From: Theocolax elegans
Taxonomy: Eukaryota > Arthropoda > Insecta > Hymenoptera > Cerocephalidae
Direction of reading: 5' to 3'
NCBI GenBank assembly: GCA_026168455.1
Contig: CM047426.1
Coordinates: forward strand, 89,989,986 to 90,053,985
Length of the DNA: 64,000 bases
Each line of letters starts with the position of its first letter. Position 1 is the stretch's first letter. This document shows positions 14,591 through 27,349 of the stretch, piece by piece. The notes beneath the pieces were generated by a model. That model did not search any database. It was not told the DNA's origin and saw nothing but the letters and a program-made list of their open reading frames with translations. The position numbers were made by a program, and so were the translations under genes.

Positions 14591-14636
14591 CGATATTTAA
14601 TACTTATATTTTTCTTCTTTATGATTTCAGGTGAGT
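14591..14636 (+). other. Recursive splice site 1 (ratchet point, zero-length exon)
   Basis: A complete 3' splice site is fused to a complete 5' splice site, with the junction after 14630. Upstream lies a pyrimidine-rich stretch (14607-14620), then TATGATTTCAG, then GTGAGTC. No AG dinucleotide occurs between 14591 and the acceptor AG, so a branch point near TTTAAT (about 14596-14601) would use this AG first. In known recursive splicing, the upstream exon is joined here, which recreates a strong donor at the junction and allows the next intron segment to be removed. No exon sequence remains in the mRNA. The same 17-mer recurs at the second and third sites. The structure is seen directly; use of the site in splicing is inferred from the known architecture. 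The host gene is unknown. Confidence 0.8.
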
Positions 14637-14719
14637 CAAACGCAAATCCCTGGCTTTCCAGAGATAAAAGTTTATCGCACGCAGGGAATAAACATTGTAT
14701 TTTTCATTCTACATACTGG
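14631..14719 (+). other. Possible recursive-splicing exon after site 1
   Basis: After the ratchet point the sequence has higher complexity and GC for about 70 bases, then returns to AT-rich intron. A possible second donor, CTGG|GTATTT, would close an 89-base exon. Reading frames beginning GTG and GAG (offsets 0 and 2) stay open across it, while offset 1 hits TGA at once. In known cases such an exon is defined first and then normally skipped because the regenerated donor outcompetes the second one. The donor is weak and its choice is uncertain. Confidence 0.3.
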
Positions 14720-17700
14720 GTATTTACTTTTAAAATTTATATATTTACATGTATTCGTATATCTTTTTTAACATATGTATTTTTTTAAATTATAACATTT
14801 TCTAGACAGTTAAATTAATTCTTTCCTACTATTATGTGTTACAAATTAAAATATATAAACAGTAAAATATGTAGAGACGATTTTACTATATGTGACTGCT
14901 TATGAAATATAATTCAATTGTCTTTTGCCTTGTATAAAAAATGTTTAAATAGTACCTAGCATAATATAATTAATATAACAAAATAAATACTTTTTGTAAT
15001 AGTCACATTGAATTATATGGAAACAAAAATTAATTTTAAAAAATGATTTGAATGGTAAATAATTAATATAAAATTTTTTGATATGATATATTGTAACAAG
15101 AAATGAAGTTATCAAGTTGCCTGAGGATCGATCACTTTTTAACATCTTTGTTTTTAAAAAGTTACCTATACCGTTTCGAAGTATTAATTATTTTTGCCAA
15201 TGATCGATGAAACGGAAACTGTACGTTCAGTAAATTAGCAATTACTAACATAATACTTAAATTTTTATTTAGCCTATTAATTATTTAACTGGATTAATTG
15301 TATTAACTCCAAGTAAAATAATAATATTTCAAAAGTAGAAAATCTATTTTACTTTATATCACCTTATTTTATTTACGTTAATTAATTCACTTCTCGAAGA
15401 ATGAAGTAAGGAAAAACAAAAGAGTTTGCGCAGGTACATTAATCTTTCTAACAATCTCACTTGTATAGGCTACCCCACAATCATGGCGATAAAATACTGA
15501 AAAGAGCCACTTATATCAATGAAAAATGAACTGTATAAAACAATATCGAGAAAGAGAGAAAGAGAGAAAGAGAAGGCCCTTATATACATCAGCATTAAAG
15601 AATTCAGGGTTAAGAATAAGAAGCGCGCGAGCGTAAGAAGAACGAAAAGAGAGAGAAAGAAGGGAGGGACGAAAAACCTGTTTCGCGTAGCCGCCCACGC
15701 GAGCATTATACACTCTCTCTTTCTTTTTTCTCTTGCATATTCGGCACGGAAGAGGAGGCAAAACGATGGCAACAAAACCGCGACGCGATGCATCCGGTCC
15801 GACGCGGTTTCCTTTGCTCGTACTCGAGCGTGTGTTTGCGCGCGCGCGTGCGCGTCTCTCTCGTTATTAACGACTTTGGAAATTAACCCAAGCGGTTTCT
15901 TCTACCTGAGCTCTTTTACGACACCCATCGAGTTTCGGGAGTCAGGAAACACTGCGCTCGCGCTCCCAAATAATCCCGTAAAATTATTGTCATTTTAAGG
16001 ATTTCTATATGTCACGTTTACATCGTAAAAGTATATATAGCTTTACGTTCACCGATTTTATGCGTTAAAAATTTGTGCTATAAAGTTGTATAAAACAGCT
16101 ATTACCAGTAATTGCGGTATGTTACACTTTACACTGTGTATTTGCATTAACCAAATGATATTTTGAGTGTGATCGTTGTTACTGTTCAAGCAAACGATTA
16201 AAATAACTAACAAATTTCGTATCTTCTTTCGACAATAAACTTCATGTTTTATCATTACTTTGAAAAACTAAGACAGAGGGAGAAAATGAATTAAGTATAT
16301 TTATATTCGCGAAATAAAATGATAGGAGGTTAAGTGAAACAAGTTTATGGAAAGCATAAGCCACTCGATTGGACCTATCAGAAAAATCCACTCATGTGCG
16401 AGCGCGCGTATAACTTTTATCGCTTCGAGACTCGTGTGTAGGGTGTATATGTGTGTACGTATAGCCGCAAAGCTTGGACGATTCATCTCTCGGAACTCAA
16501 AACTACCGCGAGTACGCGCGAGCCTCAAGACAGCCTTTTTCCCCCCTCCTATTTATCACAACTTTCATTTATCACTGGTACGAACCGCTTCGCGATATAC
16601 ATCACGGTGATATCTACCTTCCTTCTCTGTACCATCCTTATTTACCATCCTCTCTCGGACCAGCGGCGATCCTCTCTCACTCCTGACGTAAGACCGCGGA
16701 ATTACGAAGCGCGGGAGAGAAACCGTCGGTATTTTATTTTGTATTATTTTTTTCTCTCTGGTGTTATACCCACATGGTCACCATAAACATTCTCAGAAAC
16801 GAGTATATGTAATCCTTTTATTTTTGTTTATAATATTAAATTCCGTTGAATAATATCTTTTTCTGAGTTATAGTCGAATTAAATTATCTCCTGTGTAATT
16901 ATTGGGATTGCTGGTCGTGTTTATTTGATCGTGCGATATTTACACCTTGGATTTAAATTTACATACGAGATGTCGATTGATTTCTCTCGATTTTGTTTTT
17001 AATTGTGTTAAAAATTGTACAAACGATTGTAGTTTTCTAAGTAGTTTTAATTTTATTAATAAGAGAAATGAATTTATATTATACGCGACTTAGTTTAACC
17101 AACTATAAACTGAAAATAAATTTTTTTGGCTAAATACTAAAACTAATAATCAAATCAAGCCAAGTACATGGGGTAACACAACTCTAGGATAGGACATCAT
17201 ACCAAGGGAAAGTTATACAACAGGGTCGAGGTTCAGGTTGTTTCGGTCTTGCCTCAAGTTTACCTCGCTTGTTGCATAATTCCTTGCGCCACGAGATAGG
17301 CAAGACTATAGAGTATGTAGGAAATCAGAATCGCGAAATCCGTCTGTTAAAGTTTGCCGTTGAACAAGTTTTCGGTAATCCCTTTAGGGTGCGATATATA
17401 TCAGGGAAGGATTTTTATCTCTTTCGTCTACTCGAAAGGGTTTCATTCAAAAGTGGACGAATCAACTTTCCTACATTTTAACCGTATACGTTACCAATCA
17501 TTATTTCTTTTCTATTTTTGATAATTACGCTATTTAATTAATGTTGAGCAATTTATTTTATTGAATTTCTCTGGTTTCCTTAGTAACATATATATTTTTA
17601 AATGGTGTACTTTGGGTTAATATTTATAACGTATATCGGATTTTGTTAATATTACAATATTGCGCGAATCGACTGAATTTGTAAGTTTTTATATAAATAA

Positions 17701-18275
17701 TTCACTATCACGTTTTGCATTTGCGAATAAATAATATATTTCGAGAATCACATAATATAAAAAAAATCCATACGTTTGCTTCACTTGCACGATCCAGTTG
17801 AATATTTAAGAAAAAAAAATGGAAGTCTTTTATCAGAGATCAATAAATATTTCTTAGTAAAGGATGAATCGTAGGAAATTGAGTCGCTCCAGTTTCGAGA
17901 ACATTAAATAATGCGAAACGACGAAAAATCCCCGTATAGTCGATCGAGCGCAAACTTTTTCAATTCGAGCGGATCCAGTCCCGTTAAAAATAATCCGGAT
18001 CGGCGCGAGCCAAACCACTTCTTGGTCCCAGCGCTTGTGTACCGATAAGAAGCCTATATGTCCAAAGGAGAAAGAGAGAGATAGAGAGCTTGCAGCTTCG
18101 TCGGGAAGAAGGTGAATATCCCTTAATGTATATATCGGCGCTCGCGTGCAGTCGCGTGCCAAAGTGAAGAGACTAAAAATATCCGCGCGCAGACTCGATA
18201 AAAGCCCGATTCGAGAGCAGACCCGCAGGCTTCGACGGTTTTCTCGCTTCAACATATTTTCTTTTTTTTTACTTT

Positions 18276-18280
<5 letters not shown>

Positions 18281-18340
<60 letters not shown>
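18281..18340. repeat. Perfect (TC)30 microsatellite
   Basis: Sixty bases of uninterrupted TC, the longest perfect dinucleotide tract in the window. It is a GAGA-factor-type sequence on the other strand. Confidence 0.97.
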
Positions 18341-18346
<6 letters not shown>

Positions 18347-19489
18347 CTTTATAAGCGGAGTGGTGTGTATCGCTTCTCATATTCCGTGGTGATGCTTTGT
18401 GCGAGATTGTCGGATGGGTACTTCTTCGGTGCTTACTTTTTGAGATGTTTGGTTCAAAGATTGCGGTGGCTTTTTGTAGAAGAAATTTTACAAAGCCTAC
18501 TTTTGCTATACAGCGAGATAAAGAAAATACTACCTCTTATTCATAAGAAGAAAATTAAACTTATTTAGATAAAAATAATTAAATTCATAAAAATTATTTG
18601 TTTATTCAGATATTTTTTATCGACATTTTGATTACATAATCGAACAACGGTGCATCTTTTTAATTACCTTCTTGTCGATCGTATTAAATAGTTATTTCTA
18701 TATGTCACTTAAATGTATCAGTTTCTTTTCAATAATAATTAAGCAAAAACACAAAATGATACGAAACTTAAGCAGAAAATAATCTGAAGAAAAAAGCGTT
18801 AATATACTATGTAAAATATTATTATTATTGACATATATTAGTCACATTATATCTTTTCTAAAAGTAATATTAATAAAATAAAACTGCGTTACCACATTAG
18901 TAAACTTTAAAATGTACAACAAACGTATAAAGTTGTGATACGACACTAAATTGCATTATCGCTATAAAATACACAAGATATTTTTATCCTTAAGATTTTA
19001 TAAGAAATGCCATGTCTCTTGCGTTAATAGAATGTAAATGTATTCACTTCCTTTTAAGCACGCAACGTTTCTACGTTCGCGAGATGTATTAAAATTTCCG
19101 GAAGTCATTTTTTGTTAACTAAGTAAATTAACATTACGAAAAAGAAAATGTAATTCTGCTCTAGTTGTTGCAGAATTTTTTTTTCACACCAACTTTTTAT
19201 ATCACGTTAAAAAGGGAATATCGATACGTGGTAATCAGAAATAAAATGATGAATTAATAGAGAAAAAAAAAGTGTACATGAATAATAAATTACTTTATAC
19301 ATTGTTAATACTTATAAAAATAATTAACGCGCATTTAGTTGCATTAAAAATTAACTGTCTGTACTATACGTAAAATATGGAACAAGAATATTGACTTTTT
19401 AAATTCAAATGAAGAATAATTGAATTAACAAAAGCTACATTCTTTTAGAGTGTCGAATTGTGTGTAAGTATAGCACATATGGAACCAGA

Positions 19490-19735
19490 AATTTGAAAGC
19501 TCATATTCGTATGGACACAGGGGAGTATTCGCAAGCTCATTCACAAGTGGTACCAAAAAAATGATAGCATTCATTTGCATATGCGTATACTCCTCGATGG
19601 AATCAATTTTTATACTGAGCGCATCGTCGCTCGATCGTTTCGGTAGATTAAGCTTTCGCGCAATTACTCGACGATAAACTTCAATGACGTGTTTGCTATG
19701 GTATATCCGGTTTATCGGCTCTTAATTTCTAAAAG
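19490..19735. promoter_or_regulatory. Complex patch with POU-octamer motif
   Basis: It contains ATTTGCATATGC (octamer-type POU site at 19573-19580), a TGACGT core (CRE-like) near 19684, and a TAGATTAAGC bicoid/Otx-type motif near 19645, in sequence more complex than the flanks. Single motifs like these are common; the clustering is the only support. Confidence 0.2.
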
Positions 19736-20718
19736 GGGAAAAAATTATTTCATTGCTTCAATGGAGATTAATAATTTGAATTCGTCAGGTTATTTTTTAC
19801 AAGATTTTTTTGTTAATTGAAATAACAAGAATTACTCGGTACTTAAAATAACACTCTAAACTCTAGACAAGATTCTTTGTTTATATTAATGTACAATATG
19901 ATACTAAATAAATAATAAAATTATGTTTATAATTGGTAAGAGTAGATTTTTTAAGCGAATCCATTATTTTACAATATATACGAGGTAATTATCAATTCAG
20001 TTTTAGAAAATGTTGCTATAAAAAAATTATGACACACGTAATCAAGTAAATAAAGTAAATCTTATTTATAGGTCTAGTTTACGCGCATTTATAGCTTAAG
20101 ATTATTTTTATATCTAAATAGCTTATAAATTAGCAATGTAAAAATTATGTAGTAGTAAAGTTTATATTTAACATGATATTACGTAATTATATATAAATCT
20201 ATAAATTATAAAGTATTAATAAAATTATATTTTTATCAACGTTATCAACTTATTCTGTTTTTCTTTGTAAGATAATTTAAACGGAAAATTATTTTCGCAA
20301 TTAAACAATTTATTTAATATTTAATCTTAAGTATCTAATAGTTTTATATATTTTTATTTATTATGAAAGTCCAAATGTAAATCATTAAAATCAACTAAAC
20401 TTTTCTTACTCTTATCAAAACATATACGTATAGAACCTGTGCAGGGAACAAAAAAAATAAAGAATAGCGATCTTCTCATAGTTGGGCGTTAGGTCAAGGC
20501 CTTCGAGACAAAAGGTATAAACGTCGCGTGACTTTGTAATTTTTTTCTCAACTCGTGGAAAGTCGTCGGAAAATTCATCTTCGACTGTATCGCGTGACCC
20601 TTGCGATCGTTTTCCGGACGCGTGCGTGAGCCTAATGTTCGTGTGGCTTTTTTTTCGAGAATCCCGTAATATCCAAAATTAATATTAGCTTTGAGAATAC
20701 AAGTGGCAAGACCAAGAT

Positions 20719-20777
20719 TACTAATCACGGAATTTTTCGGCATTTTTCCGAGTATTCAGCAGTAGTCATCGGTGAGT
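20719..20777 (+). other. Possible 12-base microexon with branch site
   Basis: A perfect TACTAAT branch-site motif (20719-20725) is followed by a T-rich tract (20731-20749), an acceptor TTCAG ending at 20759, twelve bases (20760-20771), then a strong donor CG|GTGAGTT at 20772. The exon length is a multiple of three. One frame contains TAG, and another would insert Ser-Ser-His within a split-codon context. A nearer AG at 20751-20752 could instead give a 19-base exon. The site lies almost midway between ratchet points 1 and 2. The order of the elements is seen; use as an exon is a guess. Confidence 0.3.
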
Positions 20778-23700
20778 TAAAGAAACATTTTTCTCATGCT
20801 CAGTACGATGAAGGGAGTTGTAACGGTAAGAAGTACCGTGCGTCATAATTGTTGGATATTCTCGTAGATATGAATATTACCGGGTGTTGTCGTAATAGTT
20901 ACTAAATTTTGAAATTTTCTTAACTTGTCTTCCATGAGATCGGAGGTTACGAGTTTCTGTAATTAGTGCCTTATGCGCGTTTACTTACAACTTGCCTTAT
21001 TTTTGTGAATATTAAGAAATATTTGCTCGCTCGGGTCGTTTTACTTTACAAAAGCAAGCATGAATAGTTTAATTTAAAAGTTTCAAGTGCTGCATTTACC
21101 ATACTTTATTTGAATTGTCACCGCATACAAATTTATTGTATAATATTCTAACTCTACATGACATTAATCGTCTTAGTCCTATGTAAAATAAAATGAATAT
21201 CTTTTTATTGTTGAACATTTCAGGGAAATACATCACTCTAATGTATCCATAAAACTCTAATTACTAATCAAGTTTCATTTTACCTAAATCTCATCACATA
21301 TAAATCGTACGCACGGTCGAAAATAAAGAATAAAAAAGTACATAACGTATCATTAAAATTTTAAATAAATGAATGTCCAGGAAAAATTTTCTGGAACAAC
21401 GAAACATTCCTCAAGTCCTCGAAATCATTTTCTCGAACGCACAAATTGACGGTTACCCAAGCCACCGCCCTCTTTTCTCCATACACGCATATACATGTAT
21501 AAAAAAAATACATACGCCGTATAATAAAACGACTGTTTACGAGCGGTTAATGCTTTCGGCCCAGAGTTCGCGATAAATTAGCCTAGTCGTCGACGACTTT
21601 CTCTCCACAGATAAAGAGTGACTTTTCGCACGTGCTTCTAACATGACCCTCTATGGGTTCTCCTTTTTTGGTATATATCTATATATGTGTACTGGTACAT
21701 GCAAAAGGCTGTGATTTTTCTAAACATTGTTATCGAGTATCGCGAAGGAAGTTTAGCGCGCTTCGAGTGTATGGAAATTTCGAAAGTTACGTGCGACAAT
21801 ATGGGCGCTATTAGTTCACTCTTGATACAGTACGAGTTGACAGGTTAACCTGATCATTCATTTTTATTAGACTTGCTGTAGTTGATACGTTGAGTTTAAA
21901 TATTTCGAAGTTACATAATGCACCACCGTTTTGAAAATATAATATAGAATTTATTTATAAATTATTTTTCCATTGCCCTTAGTAAATATAAATATAATTA
22001 AGTGCAATTAAGTATAAATTTTATAATTATTTTTTTCTTTCTAACACAATTTCGATGTACATATATTAACTTTTTCTTTTAATTATTGTTCTTAATTTGG
22101 TAATTAAAAAAAAACACTTGCGATCAATATAAATATAATTTGAATTATTTTTAATAATATTCTTGAGATATAAAAATAAAATAAACGAGGTCAATCAAAA
22201 AGTCCATTACCAGTAAATTGAAGTAGTATAAAAAAAGTGTTTAATCTTATTTTCGAATGAAGGTACAAAATTTAGTTAAAATTTTTCAACCAATAAAATT
22301 TTTGCGAAACGATATGAAGTAAGTTTGAAAAAGAGGTCACCTAAAAATGAAAAAATATGAAAATTAATCCTCGCGTAGAATCCGTAAAATTTAATTTTAC
22401 AGTTAAACACAATTTAAAAAACTATATGATAATGAATTGTGATCAAATCTAATAAAAAGTAGAGACAAAACGAAACGCGTATAATAGTCCAAGGTCGATC
22501 ATTATACGTATGATAAACATTCCACAACAAATATTTGGACACAACGAAATTGAGATAAAACTGATTTTAGTCAACACTACCGATGAAAATCTCGTGATCA
22601 TCTCGTATGAATTTTCCCCGAAGTTCGTCGTGGAAAAGAGAGAAGGTGGTGGAGGAGGTTTGACCTTCCCCTCGCGACATTTAATCAAGGAGGGCACGAC
22701 CGTAGGTGTTAACCCCATTTCCACCCGACTCGGCCGAGCGGTTTTCATCTCTTGCGAGAGTAGTATGTCCTCGCGGAAAAACAAACTTGTCGAGTTGATT
22801 GTATTATCGGTGTGAAATATATTCGCCCTGCGAAATTGACTCGAGTGGCAACGATGACGTTGAAATTGACTTGATTTACTCGGGCTTACGCGCGTACTTT
22901 CCAAGCTTTTATCGTGAAAACGCGCCTCTGGATATATAGAATTATGCTGTTTATTTTACGCGTATAAATAAAACGTTTCCTGGATTTTGTAACGCAGTTT
23001 GTTAAATTATCATTTCACTCGGTTTTTTTTCCGATAAATTTTATAATGTACGTAACATTGGAACGTTGTTTATTACGTGTTATACAGAAAAATATATTCA
23101 CGTCTCTTTTATCCAAGATAGAAATTTTATAACCTATTTTTAGCACGCTTTATTAAATTGTTTCGCGACATTGATAATCCAATTATTTTTATTATTTAAT
23201 AGTTACCTAGTTTATTCGTACCTTTTTATTTCGAAATAAATTCTAGAAATTTATTTACTAATTTCAAGTTAAGCGCGTCGATTCTCTGTCCGTGACATTT
23301 CAACCTTGTTTAACAAAAATTAAATGTTAATTTGTAGTTACAGGACGCTTTCAAAAATCAAATTTTATCTCTTTGTGCCGTTTTATAAATTAATTTCTTT
23401 TATAATACGAACATTTTTTTAAATTATTTTTTATATTATATAAAAAATGTAAAATATTGCATTTGCGAAATGCGCGCGGTGTTGTATAAAATGATTATAT
23501 AACTTTAATTAGTTAAAATGTATGTTTGACAAACGTGAAATTACTAATAAACACAGTTGATCAACAATAAATAAATAAGAACTGCACACTGCATTCTAAT
23601 AAGTAATATTACATATACCCTATAGCTTAACAAAATTTCCCGAGAATTTCCCTGGAACTTTAGAGAAGGGGAGAAGAAAAAGAAAGGAAAGTTCGTCACT

Positions 23701-23999
23701 TAACTCCTTCGTTCGATTATCACTTTGCGAAGCACAAAAGACTCGCAGTATGTATGTGTGTGTGTATATATATATACATCCCGTACAAATATTTACTTGG
23801 CACACATACACATCAGAAGCAAAACTTGGCCCGTACCGATATTTAACTCTTCTTCTTCACGAGCCAGTATCCACGCTATAAGAACCAGGAAGCAATCCGT
23901 TATTCGCTACTTTTCACGTCAATCTATATAGATATACACACCGAGGTTCGAAAATGTAGATAGCTATAAATGTGTGGAATCCCAGAGGGTCGTCGTCGT

Positions 24000-24240
24000 C
24001 GTTGATTCTCAAATTGAATTTCGCAAATTGACATTGGGTGTCGCGAGGATGCATCCCAGATACGGAAGAAGGACGATGTAGAGCCGATTGCTTGTAAATA
24101 ATTATCGTCCCTTCGAGAGGAGACTACGTTTATTAGATAGGCTGGTTCGGTCGATGTACTTGCCCGAATTACGCTGGGACTCGGGTTCGGATGAATTTAG
24201 TTTACCGAAGCTCAGATAAACACCTGGGATGCTTAACGAA
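24000..24240. promoter_or_regulatory. Complex patch, possible enhancer
   Basis: A short GTC triplet run (about 23989-24003) is followed by about 230 bases of high-complexity, GC-richer DNA. GATA-type motifs (TTAGATAGG, CAGATAAAC) and a homeodomain-type AATAATTAT motif occur within it. There is no useful open frame. Confidence 0.18.
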
Positions 24241-27220
24241 TTTCCACTTTCTTATCTTTTAACTTTGCCATCAATTTCGATTCCGAAATTGTTTGTTTAT
24301 CTACACGTTTACGATATAACTACGTGATTATACACACAGATAATTGCAAGTTTAAACTTTGTCATTAGTATTGCTAACTTTAACGAATGACTGAAAAAAA
24401 AGGTTTAATTGATTAAAGTTAGCGTTTTAATACGACTTTAAATTGTTACTTTAACAACAATAAACTTTTTTCCTTTTTCTTTAAATTTGTTCGATTTCAC
24501 GTAGAAAGGTTTACGCAACATTTACTTTCGACGAAAATAAATGTACGTGCAAGTAGTTTACCAGATTTCTATTTACGATACGTGTAAAATAAGTAACGTT
24601 TAAATATTTATTGTAAAAACATTTTATTATCGTATTTACTTAATATTGAACAAAATATATTCAGGTATTTAATCTGTAGATTCGTAGATGTAATTCAATG
24701 AAAATACCAGAAAAGTCAAAAGAGAAGATCGAGTGATAAATGATGTTCGGATTCGAATCGTCTCCAACTTTTCGCAAATAGATCGACCGATCCGTTTAAT
24801 GAGGTTTATCGCCATTCGAATATATACATATATACACTGCGCCTATATCTGCTTCAACTTTTCCGAAAAATTCCTTTGAAAAGGGAACACTTGTAGAAGG
24901 CATCTCTTGATGGGCTTTTCAACTACTTCCCCCTCGTTTATTTCGTTGCGTTGCCTCCACCCTCTCGCGTTACTCGGACTTGAAAAGCCAAACTCGACGG
25001 ATCTCCTTATAATTTGCTCGACTGGAAAATGTTGTGAAAGAACACTTTTTTCCTCGTCATTCTTTTTTTTTCTACACCCTTGAGTGTATTTTGTATAGAT
25101 TATCTTCCCTTTTTTAGACTCATTATCTTGCGCTAATCGATATAGAGGGAGTGTAAGAATAAATGATCTCTGGATTGGACGTTCGCTTTGTGGAGGTATA
25201 ATAAAACTAGGTGTATTTTGTAAGCATCATTCGTTATTTAAATGTAAAAAGCTCAAATATTTTCTTTTAATTCATATTAAAGTTGTTCTTCTAAAATTTT
25301 AGTAGATTAAATTTGTATTTCAATTTGTACAATCGATCGAATAAACTCGCCCGCGGAAGAGAATAATTAACGAAAACAAACGAGTAGACAAATTCTTACT
25401 TAATCTCACGAATTAATCACCAAATCTGCATAAACTATTCCGAGAACCGAAAATTCAAAACACAACTTAGTATTGTAAATATTTAACGAAACGAACGTTT
25501 CCAAATGAAAATGAGTATAAGTACAAAAAAATTAGTCAAAGCGTACGTATGTCAACAAGTATCGAATATAAAATCAACAGTACAACAGTATTTAAATAAG
25601 ACGAAAATTTATATTCCGTAAAACAATGTAAAAGTGTCCGCGTGGCGAGATTTATGAATCGACAGGTCGAAATTGTTCACCTATATAAAAGATCCCTATT
25701 GTCCGTGATTAGCGCGAGTAAAAGCTCGAGAGCGATGCGTGCCTTTAGACGCATATCTTTGTGCATGTGACGATCGTAAATCACAATCAGCCCAGTTTCG
25801 AGGCAAGAAATTTCTCTTTGTCTCATTGTGATTACGGGAAAATGACACGGTTGCGATACGGTTTCAGAGAGAAGCAATTAGAATCATCCTCTACTTTATC
25901 TATCTCTCTTCAACAAACTTCTCTTAGAATTTCACGAAATTATATAGGCGTAATTTTCGATTTCGCTATCATCTCCTTGTGTGAGAAACGTTTCTTTGTT
26001 TATTTATTAACTTTTTTTTAAAACTCTCGTTATTAAGTAATTGTTTACATAGATATACAATAATTATAGTGCAATTTTAATGCGTGGGATACTAGGTACA
26101 ATGTTTCCAATGCAATATTTTAACTTATTATGCATTTTATTTATATTTTCCTTCTCTGTAAAAAACGTTGTAGTTCTCTATAGAATAATAATGATCGCTT
26201 TCTATGTAGTTTGTTAAATTTAATATTAGTTTATCTGGAGATTTAAATATTCATATTTTTACATTATTTTCATTGCAAAATATTCCACGGTTTACTAATG
26301 TGTGTGGTCTAATTATGGATTTAGAACAAAATCAAAATGTGTGCAGTTTGCCAGATGAAAGTTATACAAAATTTCAGATAACTGGATAGAAAAAAATGTG
26401 ATGCATTCAATAAATAATGATTAATTACAATAAATAAATATTTTTATCAATTAAAATTAATGAATTATATTTAATAATAAATATTATTTAAATTTAAAAT
26501 TAAAATAAATTATATTTTATAATAAATAATTAAATGATTAAATTTGAAAGAAATTAAGTAAAAGACATTGTTATTACCAAGATTGTACTGTCCGACATCG
26601 TAATTCGGAAATTAGATGTTTAATCATCGGTAATTACCAAGAGACCGTAATAATCGAAACGATTGGTAACACGAACATAATATTTTTCCCCCAAACAACC
26701 TCGTGAAAATCATAATACGCGTGAACCCATAGGTATAATACACGTTGAGATACACGCGATAACCGCGTCACCGCCTCACCCGTATAATTCGCCAATTTGT
26801 ATGCCGTACGAATAGACGTTCCTTTCCCCCCTTCTCCCTCTTTCTCTCCCTCTCTCCCTCTGTCTCTCTTCTGAAGTACAGATCGTAAAGTATGTTATAA
26901 AACGCGAACCTCGCCAGCCTTATTCAATTAAAACGGATCGCTTGCGTCACAGCAGAACAGCCTCTCTTTTTTGTCTTCCAATGCGTCTCGTCACAGAAAA
27001 ATCGTGTTTTGGTTTTTAAGCACGCATCTCGCTTTTCGTTTTGTAGGGAAGAAACGAAGGTCGAAACTACTGGTTTTTTAAGAGGGGTATGAAGCTTTTG
27101 CTTTATCGACGTCAATTAGCGTCATGCGCGTTTATTGCTAATACGAGAGTTAGAATTTTATTTGTAAGAGAGAAGCTGGAAAAAGTGAAAATACTTTGCT
27201 TCACATTTCACGGAGTTTCT

Positions 27221-27265
27221 GCATTTCAAAATTAATTGTACGCTTTTGTATGATTTCAGGTGAGT
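27221..27265 (+). other. Recursive splice site 2 (ratchet point, zero-length exon)
   Basis: The junction lies after 27259, where TATGATTTCAG meets GTGAGTC. The upstream 35-40 bases are T-rich and contain no AG, and TTAATT at about 27232-27237 is a possible branch region. The 17 bases around the junction match sites 1 and 3 exactly, and the match to site 1 extends one base further into the donor (GTGAGTC). The site lies 12,629 bases downstream of site 1 on the same strand, so it would end the second segment of a stepwise-removed intron. A lone AG|GTGAGT could be chance. A 17-base identity at three places, each with a proper acceptor context, is not credible as chance. Confidence 0.8.
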
Positions 27266-27349
27266 CGCATATAGACGTAACGAGGTTGTTACTCGTGGTC
27301 ATCGTTGTTACGGACGACTATTGATTTCATCCCAAAAAAAAACTACACG
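27260..27349 (+). other. Possible recursive-splicing exon after site 2
   Basis: Ninety bases of mixed-complexity sequence follow the ratchet point and end at CACG|GTAATA, a moderate donor. All three frames hit a stop before the donor (TGA immediately in one, TAG about five codons in for another, TGA near the end for the third). If retained it would be a poison exon. Site 4 has a similar donor ending (ACACG|GTATAT), which gives slight support to the pattern. Confidence 0.35.

Larger units (their letters stand above)
1..14630 (+). other. Intron segment up to recursive site 1
   Basis: AT-rich sequence with no convincing gene on either strand. Its 5' end lies outside the window, so no donor exon is seen. 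It holds a structured hairpin cluster near 1.8 kb, a GT repeat near 3.7 kb, a TTA repeat near 8.7 kb and a TA repeat near 11.06 kb. GC-richer patches occur at about 1.7-1.95, 9.47-9.69, 10.1-10.5, 11.1-11.36 and 12.35-12.56 kb. Assignment to an intron rests on the + strand ratchet point that ends it. Confidence 0.5.
14631..27259 (+). other. Intron segment between recursive sites 1 and 2
   Basis: 12.6 kb of AT-rich DNA without a recognisable gene. GC-richer patches lie at about 15.6-15.99, 16.38-16.72 and 17.92-18.26 kb, and a (TC)30 tract at 18281-18340. A complex patch near 19.5-19.73 kb holds an octamer-type motif, a possible microexon lies at 20.76 kb, and a complex stretch at 24.0-24.24 kb. 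Short open frames here (for example 22510-22815) have no family resemblance. Confidence 0.55.

Noticed and set aside
15519..15998. 159-codon plus-strand open frame
   Set aside because: Arg/Lys/Glu repeats from AG-rich DNA followed by Ala/Cys/Arg from alternating CG; no family resemblance.
22186..22330. CGAGGTCAATCAAAAAGTCC, resembling a mariner-type terminal repeat
   Set aside because: No matching inverted end or transposase remnant was found within about 2 kb, so at most a stray fragment; the similarity is from memory and short.
22510..22815. 101-codon plus-strand open frame with a poly-Gly stretch
   Set aside because: No recognisable domain; a 151-codon minus-strand frame overlaps, and no splice sites frame it clearly.
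24655..24670. Fused ATTCAG|GTATTT junction
   Set aside because: A-rich upstream sequence and weak donor; expected by chance in AT-rich DNA.
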